Assembly: GCA_928724745.1 (NCBI GenBank)
Contig: CAKMXJ010000004.1
Location: 124,001 to 188,000, forward strand
Reading direction: 5' to 3'
DNA: 64,000 nt
Origin: Anthracocystis setariae
Taxonomy: Eukaryota; Basidiomycota; Ustilaginomycetes; Ustilaginales; Ustilaginaceae
Numbering within the stretch: position 1 is the first letter of the stretch; every line of letters begins with the position of its first letter. The notes beneath the pieces are model-generated. The model was given only the letters and a program-made list of their open reading frames with translations. It searched no databases and was not told the origin of the DNA. Positions 17,667-28,638 of this stretch are shown here, one piece after another. A program made the translations under genes and the position numbers.

Positions 17667-20600
17667 CTACTCGTGACTACCACTAAGATGCCTAGCTCCG
17701 GGCGACGTAGGCGACAAAGCCGAACCGATGGCTCCGGGATGCAGTGCGTTGCTACCAGGCGCGCCGAACAGGTTCCTGTTGCCCGTGCCAGTGGCTCCAA
17801 GACCAAACGAGCTCATCATACCGCCGTTGCCGTTGCCGTTACCACCACCGCTGCCCTGACCGGCATTCAGCACCATCTGGTGAAGATGTCCTGCGTGTCC
17901 TCCCAGAGCGTGTCCCTGAGATCCACCATGCAGCGAGTTGCCCATGCCTCCAAGTCCCGCAGGGCCGGCGCCAGAACCTACACCAACAGTGTTGCTACCT
18001 GGCGTCTCGAACGCGTAGCGCGCTCGATCCCAGCCCGCCGACACCCGCGCCCATGGGTCGGTCTGAACGCCGCTCGACAATCCAGGAGGATTCGATCCGA
18101 GCCCGGCTCCGCCTGCGCTCGAGTTCAAACCAAAGTTGCTCGAAGCAAGATTCGATCCGATCGAACCAGTTCCCGGAGCACCGTTGTTGAAGCCGGGAGA
18201 CAGAGGTCCGGGGGCTGCTTGATTGCCAGAGAACGAGCTCCAGGGCGACGACGAGCTTACACCAAAGCTTCCGCCCACCGCGCCCGAACTGCCCATATTG
18301 CCAAAAAAGGAGCCACCGCTCATGCTGCTGCCGCTAGCACCACCACCAATGGGAATCGTGTTGCTGACTCTGCGAGGCTTGGGGTCGATGATATCGTCAT
18401 CACCTCCAAGCGCTGAGCTACCCAGAATGCCTTCCCTCGCGCGAGGGCTGGTGGCGCCAGATCCGCCAGCACTGCTCGAACCTCGCCCATTGCCAATGGC
18501 ACCGGCATTGTCGTCATGCAAATGCATCGAGTCCGTAGCTTTGGGTCGACCGATGGGACCGATGGGAGCCGGTGCACCGGAGCGGTAGGCGGGAACCCTC
18601 TGCGACAGCGATGAGCCCGGCCGCATGCCGGCAAAGGCCGACATGGGATCCGAGTCGGCAAACGAAGCAGTTCGGCTGCGAATAGGATTCACAGTATTGC
18701 TCGCGCCGATAGGCGAATAGGGCGTCTGGGTAGGACTTTGCAAGGCGCCGCCCAGACCAGTGTGGGGGAGTCCATGAGGAGAACTGCTCGTAGTGCCGGC
18801 GTCCATCCCAGGCATCGGTGCTTTGCTGCCGACCACCGGATTACCCATGATGCCGGCGGACGAAAGAGGATTGGCATTGAGATTGAGGGAAGCAAGGTTG
18901 CTCGTCATTCCACCCATGCCCGGGGCACCAAGACCAGGGGATTGCAGGCTCGAGCTCAAACCACCGCTGTTACCGAAAACACCGCTCGAGGGCACCCCAT
19001 TGGGGATGGGAGGGGATCGGAGGCTTTCGAGCCCGGGCTGCTGCGGGTACGCTGCACCAATGGGCAGTGTCTGAGGCGATCCAAACGCAACCTGCGAGGG
19101 CTGTTTGTCCTGCGTCTGCGGGAGGGGCTGAGCGGGCTGTGGCGAAACGCTAGATCCTGGCGCCTTGGCCGAGGGAGCTGACACTGTCACCGCTGCGTTG
19201 GGACCGATCGAGCCAAAGCCAAGAGAAGGTGCGGCGGTGGAGGAGGACCCAGGAGCGCCCGTGTTGACGGGCGGACGCGGCAAGCCGGCGTTGGCAGCCA
19301 CAGAGACAGACGAGCCATGCGAGGAGGAACCAGAAGGAGTGATGACAGCGGTTGAAGGGCGAGGAGGCAGCCCTTGAGGGGGCGCAGGCAGCGACGAGCC
19401 CACACTTGCGGCTGCCGTGGCGGGCGAAGCGACGGAAACCGGAACCACGTTTGTGGCGCCAGCTGACGCCGGCTGTGTAACTCTCGATCCAGGAGCAGAT
19501 CGACCATTGTTGGCACCGCGGGCCTGCGACTGCCCAGAGACAACAGCAGGAGAGCCGGGAACGGACCCGTTCTTGGGACCGCGACCAGGAGTGCCAGGTA
19601 CACTCGCAGTCGAAGCCTTGTTGGACCCAGCCTTGGGAGCAGCAGAAGAAGCGGCAGCGGCCTGCTTGCTATCGCGTTGGGTTTGGGCACGGGCTTCCTT
19701 CTCCTTCTTAACAGCCTCTACCTTGCGATCCTGCTCCTCTTTGGCTTTGGCCTCCTTTTCGGCCTTTTCGCGTTGGATCCGTTGCTGCTCTTCCTTGGCT
19801 TTACGTTGAACCTCTTCGCGTTCGCGCTTGGCTTTCTCCTGCGCTTCGCGTTCCAGGCGGGCCTTCTCCTCCTTCTCGCGGCGCTTGCGCTCGCGCTCCA
19901 TTTCGCGCTCACGCTCTTCAGCCTGGCGACGTCGGCGCTCCTCTTCCTTCTTGACTTTCTCGTCTTCACGAGCCTTGCGCTCGGCTTCCTTCTTCAGACG
20001 AATTTCCTCTTGCTTCTTGAGCTCGGCGTCACGCTGCGCTTGCTGTTGGGCACGAATCTCGGCTTCAGCGGCAGCCTTCTCCTGATCCTTTCGCATCTTT
20101 TCGGCCTCCTTTGCTTCTCGCTGAGCTTTCTTCTTGTCCTTCTTCTTCTGTGCTTCCTTGTTCCGACGAGCTTCTTTGGCCTTCTCGTTGCCCTCCTCCT
20201 CCTCAAGCTCGCGTAGCAATTGAAGTTGGCGTTCCTGAGCGACACGCTCTCGGTAGGCAGCGAGCACCCTTTGCTCAAACATGCGAGCGGCGAAGATCTG
20301 GAACATTTTTCGACCTTCCTCCATGCGCTGCCCTTCTGTAAGAACATCGTCCTCCTCCTCGTCCTCTTCGTCATCGATGTCTTCGTCTTCAGCGTCATCG
20401 GGGCCGTCAGCATCCTCCTCTGCGTCGCTGGCGGCAAGCTCGGCGTGAGTGAGCTCCTCCCGGTGCATTCTGCGCTCGGCGAGCTGCTCCATCATTTCGA
20501 GGAACTTGCGGCCATCGTTCTTGAGCATGTCGTCGGCGACTGTAAGGATGCCACCTTTGACGGTGAGACTGTTGCTCAATCCGAAGAGGTCGTTGGAGTC

Positions 20601-22661
20601 GGGGTTACCGCGGCGCCGAGTAGAAGTGGCCGAGTTGCGCTTGGCATCGTAGTCGCGAGCACGTTCCTTGTCCAGCTCGATGTCCTCTTCATCCTCTTCG
20701 TCGTCGTACTCGGCATCGTCGTCGTCGTCGTCGTCGTATTCGGCATCGTCGTCCAATTCATCGTCCTCGTAGCCGTCAGAAGATTCGGGATGGGGAGGTG
20801 CTTTGCGTACGTGAGGATGAGGGTGCGTATGCCTGTTGTCACGACCACCGTGAGCTGGCCGCGAACGCGCCAAAGGATCGCCAATTACAGCGCCGGAAGC
20901 GTCCACGGCGACACTGCCAGGGAAGGGACCTGGTCCTGGAGGTGGAGGAATGGTGCCACCGCTGCTGGCCCAACGCTGTTGGTGATTAGCGTATTCTTCG
21001 AGCTCGTCGTAGTAAGCATCATAGAGGACTTCCAACTCCTCCTCGATGGCGGAACGCTTGCGTCCACAGACTGCACAGCTGCAGAGGAATTTTTGCTGCT
21101 CCTTCATCTTCTTAAGAACGGTCTCCTTTTCCACCTGGACGAGCTTCTGCCTGTCCTTGACGGAAAGACCGAGCCAGAACTCCTTGATGCGTTCCCGCTC
21201 TTCCTGGGAGCTGGTGGACCAGATCTTGGCGTTGTTGGCGGGTGCATGGGGAAGTGGCTGCTGTCCGTGCGTAGAAGACGAGACGGAGCGCTTGCCCGAG
21301 TTGGATGAGGGTGGAACGCCGTTGACGGGCCTTGCTGGCGTCTTGCCGGTCGAGTTGAAAGTCATCGGCTGCTTTCCGGCTGCTCGCGAACTCGGTGGCG
21401 GATTGCTGTTGCGTGCCACCGATGCGACATTGGTTGCGGGAGGGGGGTGGTTGGGGACAGGTTTGGGAGGAGGAGGTACCTCGACCTCGACTTCGACCTC
21501 GTGAGTCTCGTCTTCACCGTGATCTGCTGCAGCTCCAGAACCACCTTTCTTCTTCTTCTTCTTCTTTTTGTTCTTGCTGGCGGTGCGCATCGCGTCCGAG
21601 TGGGCGTTTAGGCCGTTAAGCCCGTGCGCATGCTCAGAGCCATCCTGCCTCCAGACTCGTTCGCGAGCTCGAAGAAGACCGCCGCGGGCATCCAGAATTT
21701 CATCGTCTTCGTCGAGTTCGCCATCGTCGTAGTAATGAGCGCCGTCCTCTCCGTCATCATCGAAACGGTCGATCTCATCGTCGAAATTGTCGTAAAGCAC
21801 GACGGGAGGTGGAAGGGGCTCGACAGGTGGCTGCGTAGGAGGCGGGTTCTGACTGGAAGCGTACTGAGCGTACGAGCCGTTGGCGTTGGAATGCGCGTTG
21901 TTGGCAGCATTGGGATGAGGATGGAGCGGGAGAGGTTGGTCGGGCTGGAGGGTGAGGTCGGCGAAGATGGATGCATCGAAGGGCAATGGTGGATAAGGGT
22001 GCGTGCCTGGCGGGTACTGCTGGAGTTGGCGCTGAGAAGCGTGAGCGGCTTGGGCCAGCTGCTGGGCGACGGCAATCATGGCCTGCGTGGAAGCATTGCG
22101 GCTTGCTGGGTCATTCGCATTTTCGTTGAGAGCTGCCTGGGCCGCTGGTGGAAATTGACCGAGAGGTAGAGCATTGCGGATGAAGTTCCTCAAGTGTGCT
22201 GGTAGCGTCGTCCAGTAGGTATCATCGTCTGGTAGTCCCTGCGCATCGCCTTCGATCCTGCGGTACAGCTCGCTCGCAGCTGCCAGGAGCTGCGCCTGAG
22301 CCTGGGCACGCGCTGCAAGCTGTGCTGGCGAACGCGGACGCTGACCGAGAGCAGCAGCAGACTGCTGATCGAAATCGTGATCGTCGATGTAGTCAGAGTC
22401 TTTTGCCTTGGCCTTGGACTTTTTCTTCTTCCTCTTTGCGGAAGAAAGCGAGTTGTCGGCGTCGTGGTTGGAGACGGGCGAAGGCGAACGCGGTGGCGTA
22501 GATGCGCCGGCAACCGGAGGTTTTGGTTGGTGGACGGCGGTTGACGGTGTTGAGTGCTGTTGTTGGTGTTGTTGAGTCGCGGCGGCGGCAAGCTTGGGAA
22601 GCGGAGGTACGGCTGCACCTCGCGCCGCAGGCGTTGAGCGAGGGAGCTTAGACTTGGCCAT
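17667..22661 (-). CDS. NST1: stress response protein NST1 (1664 aa)
   Basis: Cytoplasmic protein whose yeast relative is linked to salt tolerance. The signature NST1 block is at residues about 474-560: ERERIKEFWLGLSVKDRQ, then VEKETVLKKMKEQQK, CSCAVCGRKR and IEEELEVLYDAYYDELEEYA. Around it are low-complexity tracts: a Lys-rich N-terminal segment, several Asp/Glu runs (about 640-680 and 740-780), and a long Glu/Lys/Arg coiled-coil region at about 810-990. The last 650 residues are rich in Gly, Ser, Pro and Asn. The length is at the upper end of the family. It is a single exon starting at MAKSKLPRST; no upstream exon was needed. The mechanism is not known from the sequence. Confidence 0.9.
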   Translation of the reverse strand: MAKSKLPRSTPAARGAAVPPLPKLAAAATQQHQQQHSTPSTAVHQPKPPVAGASTPPRSPSPVSNHDADNSLSSAKRKKKKSKAKAKDSDYIDDHDFDQQSAAALGQRPRSPAQLAARAQAQAQLLAAASELYRRIEGDAQGLPDDDTYWTTLPAHLRNFIRNALPLGQFPPAAQAALNENANDPASRNASTQAMIAVAQQLAQAAHASQRQLQQYPPGTHPYPPLPFDASIFADLTLQPDQPLPLHPHPNAANNAHSNANGSYAQYASSQNPPPTQPPVEPLPPPVVLYDNFDDEIDRFDDDGEDGAHYYDDGELDEDDEILDARGGLLRARERVWRQDGSEHAHGLNGLNAHSDAMRTASKNKKKKKKKKGGSGAAADHGEDETHEVEVEVEVPPPPKPVPNHPPPATNVASVARNSNPPPSSRAAGKQPMTFNSTGKTPARPVNGVPPSSNSGKRSVSSSTHGQQPLPHAPANNAKIWSTSSQEERERIKEFWLGLSVKDRQKLVQVEKETVLKKMKEQQKFLCSCAVCGRKRSAIEEELEVLYDAYYDELEEYANHQQRWASSGGTIPPPPGPGPFPGSVAVDASGAVIGDPLARSRPAHGGRDNRHTHPHPHVRKAPPHPESSDGYEDDELDDDAEYDDDDDDDAEYDDEEDEEDIELDKERARDYDAKRNSATSTRRRGNPDSNDLFGLSNSLTVKGGILTVADDMLKNDGRKFLEMMEQLAERRMHREELTHAELAASDAEEDADGPDDAEDEDIDDEEDEEEDDVLTEGQRMEEGRKMFQIFAARMFEQRVLAAYRERVAQERQLQLLRELEEEEGNEKAKEARRNKEAQKKKDKKKAQREAKEAEKMRKDQEKAAAEAEIRAQQQAQRDAELKKQEEIRLKKEAERKAREDEKVKKEEERRRRQAEEREREMERERKRREKEEKARLEREAQEKAKREREEVQRKAKEEQQRIQREKAEKEAKAKEEQDRKVEAVKKEKEARAQTQRDSKQAAAASSAAPKAGSNKASTASVPGTPGRGPKNGSVPGSPAVVSGQSQARGANNGRSAPGSRVTQPASAGATNVVPVSVASPATAAASVGSSLPAPPQGLPPRPSTAVITPSGSSSHGSSVSVAANAGLPRPPVNTGAPGSSSTAAPSLGFGSIGPNAAVTVSAPSAKAPGSSVSPQPAQPLPQTQDKQPSQVAFGSPQTLPIGAAYPQQPGLESLRSPPIPNGVPSSGVFGNSGGLSSSLQSPGLGAPGMGGMTSNLASLNLNANPLSSAGIMGNPVVGSKAPMPGMDAGTTSSSPHGLPHTGLGGALQSPTQTPYSPIGASNTVNPIRSRTASFADSDPMSAFAGMRPGSSLSQRVPAYRSGAPAPIGPIGRPKATDSMHLHDDNAGAIGNGRGSSSAGGSGATSPRAREGILGSSALGGDDDIIDPKPRRVSNTIPIGGGASGSSMSGGSFFGNMGSSGAVGGSFGVSSSSPWSSFSGNQAAPGPLSPGFNNGAPGTGSIGSNLASSNFGLNSSAGGAGLGSNPPGLSSGVQTDPWARVSAGWDRARYAFETPGSNTVGVGSGAGPAGLGGMGNSLHGGSQGHALGGHAGHLHQMVLNAGQGSGGGNGNGNGGMMSSFGLGATGTGNRNLFGAPGSNALHPGAIGSALSPTSPGARHLSGSHE

Positions 22662-25040
22662 ATCCTCCTTTGCAGACCTGATGCACGATCAGATGAGCCG
22701 GAGAAAAGGCAGACTGGGTGTAGAGAAGCAAAGAAATAGAGCCCCTTTCTTGCGATGGAGAGCGGAATGGATCCCGACTGGACGAGATGTGTGGGGACAG
22801 AAAACGCTGAGTCGGGCGTCCGATTTCAGGCTAAAAGCGAGAAGATGACGCAGATCAAGATCGACGTTATCAGAAATAGTCAGAGGTGCAAGGGGATCTA
22901 GGCGTCATGCGAAGCTGTGGGTGGGAAGCCTAGCACTTTGTCGATGACCTCTGTCAGGCGGAACTGCCGAGAAGTGCGTCTCGTTGACTCAGAGATTGCT
23001 GAGGTGAAAGCGGTCGAATGCAGAAGTCGTCCGCGGTGTATGGCCAGAAATGGGCAACCTAAGGTGCAAAGGTGTCGAAGCGAGGTCTACAGTCGATACA
23101 GATGGCGAGAGAACCGTCAGCGTGAGCAGCAGCAACGAAGTCCACAATCCTGATTGCAGGTAATGCGTGGATGTTGGATGAAATGCTGATACCGCCGCCA
23201 CGCTGTGGACCAATGCCCTGAGAAAACACGAAAGGTCGATGGTGCTGGAACCAAGAAGTGCTGATCTTGTCGACTAGAAAAGTTGCCGAGTATGGTGTCG
23301 AAGGGTGATGATGAAGGTCGACAAAGACTTTTTCGCAGAAACAGACGATGGACCCCGGCCCGACCTTGAAGACTCAGTGTGTGGACTGACTGGCTGAATT
23401 GAATGGCAAACTGACTTGACTGACACACTGACACACCTGACACACTGAAAGCCAACGCAATTCCAAGGCGCTAAGGCTTCTCACACACACATACACATAC
23501 ACACTCACTCACTCACTCAGCTGATGGCTCCATTATTATTTGAATGCTTGCTTGGCTTGCTTGCTGCCTTTTGCAATTTTGCCAGGCTCACACGCACAAC
23601 CTGTTGGGGAATTCGGAAGAAAATCGTAGTTGCAGCCTGGTTCATCCAGTTCGACCAGAGCTTCTCAGCGGGCCTTGCGCTGCCTGCCCATCAGTACAGT
23701 ACAGTATTGTACCTGCTTTGCACCTCGCCTGCACTGTCCCGCCCACTTTGAGTGAGCAGTAGTGTAAGTAGTGTGTGCGTGAGGCGGCGCTCGCTGATCG
23801 ACCTCTGAGCCCGAAAATGGCGATTTAAACCCTGCTGAAAAGGGTTCAAGTCAGATTTCCATTCGTTTTCCAAGTGGTGCCTAGCTACAGGTACAACCGA
23901 CGCCGCGCTTCCCCCAAATTGTAATTGTCACAATCGATTTTTGTGCTTGGCCTAGTACTTTGCGAATACAAAATGCTTGAAGCGAGGTCGAATAGAGAAG
24001 TCACAATTCAAATGGATCACGGCAGCCAACAGGGCTTGTTGCCTGCTTTGATCAGGAAAGCGATTTTGGCCTTTCGATCATCATTTCAAACGCTGAAATA
24101 CAAAACAGTAGAGTAGTGGAATTCAGGAAGCTGTACTGGATTACAGAGCCGCTTTACAGGGACAAAATCCAGTTCGGTTTCCATACAGTACTTCTCCAGG
24201 CGGCGCGCACCGCTCCCCCCCAAAAAAAAAAAAAACCCCCACGGCAACCTGCTGTAGTGACGATGTGACAACAACATGCTCACAGTTCTGGTAGGTAAGA
24301 CTTCCGTCAAGTCGACGGAAGTTGTCGCATATGGATCGAGGATCTCGATCACATTCTTACATTTCGGAAGCTTCATCTCAGAGGTCGGAAGACATCCACC
24401 ATCAGTCATACCGTAGATGCCTCATGTCATCGGCAGGATGTTCGGGAGTGATCAGACGCTTTGTGCGGTTCAAACGCGTCGCTTTCTGTCGCCGCATCAT
24501 TTCTACCGAGAGGCGACCTTGGAAAAAATTGTGGTCGAGAATGCATTCACATTTCATACTGTATGCTCGGCATGGTTTCCGCAGATTCCAGGCGACCCCT
24601 GCTCCTAAATAATGTGAAGGCTGGATGTGAGAGCGCTTGGAGAAAGGACAGCGTGATCAGCCTTGCATCGTAGGATGCCCCAAAACAATGCTCCTACTGC
24701 AAGGGGAGGGGAAGGCAGGAAAGCAAAAAGTTGATATCACGCTTGTTCTCCAGGACCAGAGATCGACTGCCGCCGGCGCAATGAAAGTGGGCTCAAGCTG
24801 CAGGGGCCGCCAACATCGGCCGAGTGGACACGGTATAGTAGACCCACATCTTCATCGATCCACACCAAAGTTGAGCCACTCATTGTCTGAGAAAAGAATG
24901 AGAGAAGCAAATCACCCCACCTGGACATACAGTATAAAGCGGCCTTCCACGCATCTGAACGATCTATTGCATAGCTCGCTGCGGTCGTTTGGCCTCACAA
25001 AACCTGTGCTTCTCCTCGAACCTGATCCTCAACACCGAAA
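22662..25040. other. intergenic region with NST1 promoter and secreted-protein promoter
   Basis: No gene could be supported. It holds a CA-rich run and CACT repeats near 23480-23520, GTACAGTA-type repeats near 23695, and a C/A homopolymer pair near 24212-24240. Short open frames here lack domains and sensible starts. Confidence 0.4.
24933..24938 (+). promoter_or_regulatory. TATA box before secreted-protein gene
   Basis: TATAAA 103 bp before the ATG at 25041, at a distance that suits a short leader. Confidence 0.5.
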
Positions 25041-25586
25041 ATGTCGAAGCGCCTGTTGGCCTACTTTGTCCTCATCCTGCTTCCAGCCTTCTTGGTTTCC
25101 TCTTTACCTTTGTCCTCGCGTGCCAACTACCCGGTTCCGACACAACAGGAACTTGCCCAATGGGATCCGGCCAACGCTGCCATCCTCTCACGGAAACCTG
25201 GGTACACTTCTGTCTGGTCACAGCACACTCACCAACCGATTCGCGACAAATCCTCAAACCAACTTCACATGCCGACCTTGTACAGTGGACCGTGGAAAAC
25301 AGCATGGGATCTCTGCATGGACAGCGTAGATAAGCTCAAGCTGTTCAAGCGAGGAGCCAATGTCGCAGTCCAAGAAGAGATCGCCAGACATCTTCGACCA
25401 ACAGGATGGATCCAACGGATGAAGGATTTTTGGACCAGACTGTGGCATCGCAAATTGAAAGTGGTACCTTCTCAGTATGATCGCGTCAAGGCAAAATATT
25501 CAACGACACAACGAGGACCATACGAAGCAAGGACCAGGAAACAGGGCAGATTTGGATCGGCTTTCCCTTCGCGTCGTCCTTACTAG
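25041..25586 (+). CDS. small secreted protein, candidate effector (181 aa)
   Basis: The first 24-28 residues form a classic signal peptide: MSKR, then the hydrophobic core LLAYFVLILLPAFLVSS, then small residues. The mature part is about 155 residues, basic, with Trp and Tyr but a single cysteine (DLCMDS), and ends in RRPY. I recognise no domain. Small secreted proteins without known folds are typical of smut effectors, but nothing here proves a role in the host plant; a cell-wall or secretory-pathway protein is equally possible. The gene has a TATA box at 24933-24938 and converges with MID1, 284 bp away. Confidence 0.65.
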   Translation: MSKRLLAYFVLILLPAFLVSSLPLSSRANYPVPTQQELAQWDPANAAILSRKPGYTSVWSQHTHQPIRDKSSNQLHMPTLYSGPWKTAWDLCMDSVDKLKLFKRGANVAVQEEIARHLRPTGWIQRMKDFWTRLWHRKLKVVPSQYDRVKAKYSTTQRGPYEARTRKQGRFGSAFPSRRPY

Positions 25587-25870
25587 TCTACCTTTGATAG
25601 CACGCTCGCTCGAACAGAATGCTTATTCGAGCTCAACTACTCCATCCCTTCAATAAAGCACCCCCCAATCGGCACCAGAAGTGGACACGCTCTTTTCTAC
25701 ACGAACGGTCACGAGATCGGCCAGCAGCTGTGATGGTCTCTATAAGGTCACTGACTGTTCTATTTTAAGAGGACACTGGATGAGACTATGCAGGTGCGAT
25801 GAAACCGATGATGCCAATTGATTGGAAGAAAAAAAGGCAGAAAGACCGTGTGAGTGTGGCGCACATGGGC

Positions 25871-27820
25871 TCACAATACGGTAGCAAACAAGAAGGATGT
25901 CATCACTGAGATGGCGCAAGTGCCGACAATAAGCGCGCTCGGTATCGATCGGCGTGATGCTGCATTCGATTCGCGCAGTAGAAAGTCGACACCCATTGAA
26001 TTGCAGTAGGCATTTCCGAAAGCATCGGTGGCGATGTAGCGTTGATACCCTCCCCAACGCATCCCATCCTCGCCTGCACCGCCGTTTTCGGCTGCCCCGA
26101 TGCCCTCGGGCCCACTGTCCGCAAATGTGCCATAATCCCGTTGAGCTGTAATGTCCCATAATGGGCATGACCATTGAATCAGTGGCGGACAGCTTCGCGT
26201 TACATAATAGCACGTATAGATGCAGGGGAGCAACTCGCCATAAAAACCCGGTTGCAGCTGTTGATCGATAAAGGACTGTCGTGAAGGCAGCGCATTGGTG
26301 CGGTTGCCGTTGCGGTTGACAATGTATGGCAGCAGCTGCGTATTGACCCCAGTCGGAGCTCCGGTAAGCTCGAGCCCGTTTTGGGTCGCCCGCGATTGTG
26401 TCTCTGGATCTGACAATGGATCTGTGCACCGTGGCATGGCCACTGCGCATAGCCAGTTTTGATATGACGTTTTGCAAGTGTCGCAGGTCTGGACATACGA
26501 GTACATGCCGAATTCGGGGTCTCCACAGGGGAAGGTGTCGATCATGGTGCTAAAGTTGCCGTACTGAGGATCGACAAACTGTTGGATGGCCGACAACGCC
26601 GTAGACGTCGAGATGGACGGGTTGACGGGAATTGAGTATGCCACGTTGGGGCAAAAAGCAACGTCATAGACAAGACGGCAATTGTTGTTGCGTTTGGTCA
26701 ACATCTTGATGGCAGGGAAGATGGTGGTAGTGAAGCTATGAGCTGCATCGGATCCGACACTGCTGGTCTCGACGATCCAGACTGTGTAGTTTGTGGCAGC
26801 CTCGAGACCTGATATCTGGAATTGGCGGCGGGTATCATTGAGCAAGTTGGCTTGGGTGCCGCGACGGGTATCGCTGCTATTGATTTGGATCTGCGGAAAA
26901 TCGTCGAGTAGATCTGACCAGGCGTCGGCAATGGCGCAGAAGGATGAATTGTAATAGTCTGCGTCAGGCAGAGAATAGTCGCCAAAGGTTGGAAGTATGA
27001 TGGCGTCCAGTGTCGGTGGCGAGGCCGTACTGTAGTTGAACGATGACAGGAGGGCTTGAGTCTGATCTGTATCGTCTAGACGTGGCCGTCGAGTCAGGTC
27101 GACAGACTCCATTTTGGTTCGTGTGCTGGCTACGATCTGGAACTGGTATGTGCCCGGTGCTACGTTACGACTATCTGCGGGAGGCCACACGCCCATCCAC
27201 AACGATTCAGAGCTGTTGGCTTCGCTCTGACGCACATCGAATCGTATCGACGTCGAGCCACCTAGCGCGTATCCGATGTGTCTCGAATCAAGTACGCTGA
27301 CATTGGCAGGGCCGGGACTTGGGAAAAGATCGTTGTCGGAGATCCATAGCGAAGCCAGAGTCGATTGGCGGGCGTTGGTTGCAGACTTGCCAAGCTCTTG
27401 CAGCACCGTTGCATTCGACGTATTGTACGGAGGGATGGCTGGTCCGCTACATAGTGACACGGAGGTCCATACGGTGACCGTTTTGTTGGATTCCGGAAAT
27501 GCACTCGCGGGTATGGTGAAGTTGAAGTAAGCGCCTTCGGTGGCGTTGAGATCGATGCGTGAACGTGCAATGACCGAGTCGTTAAGCGCCACTGCCTTGA
27601 TTGTAGAGTTGAAGATGTGCGTGGCTCGCCCAGGAATAGCTGATCTCGTCCTTGAGGCTGACAGGGCAGAGCTTGATAGAACCGAGGAGCCGGATGATGG
27701 GGATAAAGTCGGAGCTGATGACGGTTGTTGAGCCGAGGCGAACGGTACACCTAGGATGCCAAGGAGGAACAACACAAGTATCAAACCGCACCGCGCTCGC
27801 GGCCTATCGATCGGCTCCAT
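25871..27820 (-). CDS. MID1: MID1-like stretch-activated calcium channel subunit (649 aa)
   Basis: Plasma-membrane subunit that works with Cch1 in calcium influx during mating and stress (family knowledge). An N-terminal signal sequence (LILVLFLLGILGVPFASA) is followed by a Ser-rich segment and an extracellular domain with many N-glycosylation sites (NST, NDS, NAT, NKT, NTS, NVS, NSS). The family's Cys-rich C-terminal part begins at CRLVYDVAFCPNVAYSIP and includes FPCGDPEFGMYS, CDTCKTSYQNWLCAVAMPRC and CIYTCYYVTRSCPPLIQWSC. The protein ends with a hydrophobic tail (SALIVGTCAISVMTSFLFA), suggesting a membrane anchor or GPI signal. Single exon; the length is near the family norm of 550-650. Confidence 0.88.
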   Translation of the reverse strand: MEPIDRPRARCGLILVLFLLGILGVPFASAQQPSSAPTLSPSSGSSVLSSSALSASRTRSAIPGRATHIFNSTIKAVALNDSVIARSRIDLNATEGAYFNFTIPASAFPESNKTVTVWTSVSLCSGPAIPPYNTSNATVLQELGKSATNARQSTLASLWISDNDLFPSPGPANVSVLDSRHIGYALGGSTSIRFDVRQSEANSSESLWMGVWPPADSRNVAPGTYQFQIVASTRTKMESVDLTRRPRLDDTDQTQALLSSFNYSTASPPTLDAIILPTFGDYSLPDADYYNSSFCAIADAWSDLLDDFPQIQINSSDTRRGTQANLLNDTRRQFQISGLEAATNYTVWIVETSSVGSDAAHSFTTTIFPAIKMLTKRNNNCRLVYDVAFCPNVAYSIPVNPSISTSTALSAIQQFVDPQYGNFSTMIDTFPCGDPEFGMYSYVQTCDTCKTSYQNWLCAVAMPRCTDPLSDPETQSRATQNGLELTGAPTGVNTQLLPYIVNRNGNRTNALPSRQSFIDQQLQPGFYGELLPCIYTCYYVTRSCPPLIQWSCPLWDITAQRDYGTFADSGPEGIGAAENGGAGEDGMRWGGYQRYIATDAFGNAYCNSMGVDFLLRESNAASRRSIPSALIVGTCAISVMTSFLFATVL

Positions 27821-28638
27821 TGTTCAGTACGGTAGGGTACAGTGCTCGGATGAGCGAAGGGTTTGCTTGTTGCTCTACTGCATGGGTGTTCGCATGAGTG
27901 AAGAATTGTCTTGTTTTGTAGTGGTATGCGACAAGGATGGTGTCGGTGAAGGTGGTGAGGGTGAGGGTGATACAGATGAGAAGGAGCTATTATAAATTCC
28001 CTACCAGCTGCAGGTCAAGGAATGCACGCACCTCTGCTTGGTACACTGTAGCTTTATTCAAGTTCTGAGACCCTTGACTTGGATAGGCCGACTGCAAGCT
28101 CCACAAGAGACGATTGATTGATTGCCTTTGAATCACTGACCTCCAAGCTGCTACTCTTATGATCCAACGCAGCCAGCCGGAGACTACAGCAGATCCTTTG
28201 GCTCATCAATGGTAAGAATGCTTTCACGATAGAGGGGCTGTTGGGCCAAATCGACAATTTTGAACTGTGTGTGGGTGGCTGCTACAGTAGCACACAAGAT
28301 GGTAATTTTTTTGGCCACCTTTTCTTTTTTTTTTTTTTTCCATAATTACTTATTTAATTCTTGCGAGGAGTGGAGGTCGAAACTGGAATTTCTCGCCGGA
28401 TGACGGAGGCTCGGCAAAGCAAAGCCAAAGCCAAAGCCAAAGCAAAGCTTCGCACTCTGTCGTTGATGCGCAGTCAGAAGCTCCGAATTCAATCTTTCCT
28501 ATCCTGTCTGCCCTTTGTCTTCTCCAACCAATCCTCTCTATCACGATTATCTCACTTGTAGAGCTCCAGCCAACAAAACTTCTCGGCGGATCCGTACGAA
28601 CGGATGTTGGCAGAGAGAGGGTATCCTGACCTTGGGAG
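27821..28638. other. divergent promoter region between MID1 and COQ8-like gene
   Basis: No gene seen. It contains an AAAGCC hexamer repeat near 28416-28448 and a T tract near 28325-28340. It presumably carries both promoters. Confidence 0.4.

Noticed and set aside
20220..21308. 362-codon plus-strand frame
   Set aside because: Shadow of the NST1 low-complexity region.
23780..23870. tRNA-like B box (GGTTCAAGTC)
   Set aside because: The flanking bases do not form a T stem and no cloverleaf can be drawn.
24637..25329. 230-codon plus-strand frame upstream of the secreted protein
   Set aside because: Overlaps the secreted-protein gene in another frame, spans its TATA box and has no recognisable domain.
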